Assembly: GCA_036311285.1 (NCBI GenBank)
Contig: JAXJQF010000065.1
Coordinates: forward strand, 1 to 6,461
Direction of reading: 5' to 3'
DNA length: 6,461 nt
Source: JAXJQF01 sp036311285
GTDB lineage: Bacteria; Pseudomonadota; Gammaproteobacteria; Enterobacterales; Succinivibrionaceae
Shown piece after piece: positions 6,325 through 6,461 of the stretch (position 1 is its first letter; every line of letters starts with the position of its first letter). The position numbers were made by a program, and so were the translations under genes. Below the pieces are notes generated by a model, which saw nothing but the letters and a program-made list of their open reading frames with translations, did no database searches and was not told where the DNA came from.

Positions 6325-6461
6325 GGCTCTTCACGGATTTTTTTGGATTGAGAGAGAGGACTGGTATCTAATTAGTCTAAAGAAATAGTCCTCATCTCTG
6401 TAACCGTACGCAATTCTTTTTGCTACTTTAATTTTATTATTCATACCTTCTAATTTCCCTG
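6325..6461 (-). mobile_element. Terminus of an ISL3-family insertion sequence, truncated by the window edge
   Basis: The segment encodes an ISL3-type transposase tail on the minus strand and begins, on the plus strand, with GGCTCTTCACGG at 6325. From memory, ISL3-family inverted repeats typically start with GG and often with GGCTCTT, so 6325 is taken as the outer edge. The neighbouring 8 bp TTTTAAAT (6317-6324) would be one copy of the AT-rich 8-bp target duplication expected for this family. The other end is outside the window, so the boundary and duplication are unverified. Confidence 0.6.
6331..6461 (-). CDS. ISL3-family (IS204/IS1001/IS1096/IS1165) transposase C-terminus, partial
   Basis: The last 42 codons and the TGA stop (6333-6331) are present; the rest lies beyond the right edge. 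The peptide contains LEGMNNKIKVAKR, then IAYGYRDEDYFFRL and IRYQSS. This is the strongly conserved end of the ISL3-family DDE domain, where the catalytic Glu lies in the EGxNNKIK motif. In this family the enzyme excises and inserts the element. The stop codon lies within the inferred terminal inverted repeat, 6 bp from the element edge, a compact layout. Whether the whole gene is intact cannot be judged. Confidence 0.85.
   Translation of the reverse strand, partial: GKLEGMNNKIKVAKRIAYGYRDEDYFFRLIRYQSSLSIQKNP

Overview
The window is AT-rich bacterial DNA. It carries a complete groES-groEL operon (minus strand) and a complete dsbD (plus strand) transcribed away from it. Downstream of groEL, also on the minus strand, is a complete membrane-anchored PAS-GGDEF-EAL c-di-GMP protein. 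The 3' ends of two different insertion sequences sit at the two window edges. A clear sigma-32-type heat-shock promoter in front of groES, no CIRCE/HrcA operator, a three-domain DsbD and the groESL-dsbD neighbourhood (as I recall, dsbD and groESL lie a few genes apart and also point away from each other in E. coli) suggest a gammaproteobacterium. The low GC and the IS types would suit a host-associated anaerobe such as Succinivibrionaceae, but that family-level guess is weak.

Layout from left to right: positions 1-119 are the right end of an IS3-family (IS150-like) element, with the last 27 codons of its transposase and a TG...CA-type terminus. Positions 163-1932 (minus) are the c-di-GMP gene, whose stop lies only 43 bp from the IS end. 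Positions 2056-2086 hold the groEL terminator. groEL (2130-3770) and groES (3803-4096) follow on the minus strand, 32 bp apart. The 261-bp gap to dsbD (4097-4357) holds the heat-shock promoter, a leader with a hairpin between the Shine-Dalgarno and the groES start, and a candidate dsbD promoter. dsbD (4358-6268, plus) ends at a strong, probably bidirectional terminator (6280-6312). From about 6325 to the end lies the terminus of an ISL3-family element whose transposase 3' end points toward dsbD.

GroES/GroEL fold cytoplasmic proteins, while DsbD carries electrons from cytoplasmic thioredoxin to periplasmic thiol-disulfide proteins, so the divergent pair links cytoplasmic and envelope protein quality control. 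The c-di-GMP gene appears to be an independent signalling gene. Its GGDEF site looks catalytically intact but lacks the RxxD inhibitory site. Its EAL domain lacks the glutamate proposed as general base, so the protein may mainly make c-di-GMP.

I see no new defence system, CRISPR array or RNA gene. The points most worth a second look are the groES leader hairpin, the mixed active-site state of the GGDEF-EAL protein, and the shortened Cys-x4-Cys spacing in the DsbD alpha domain.
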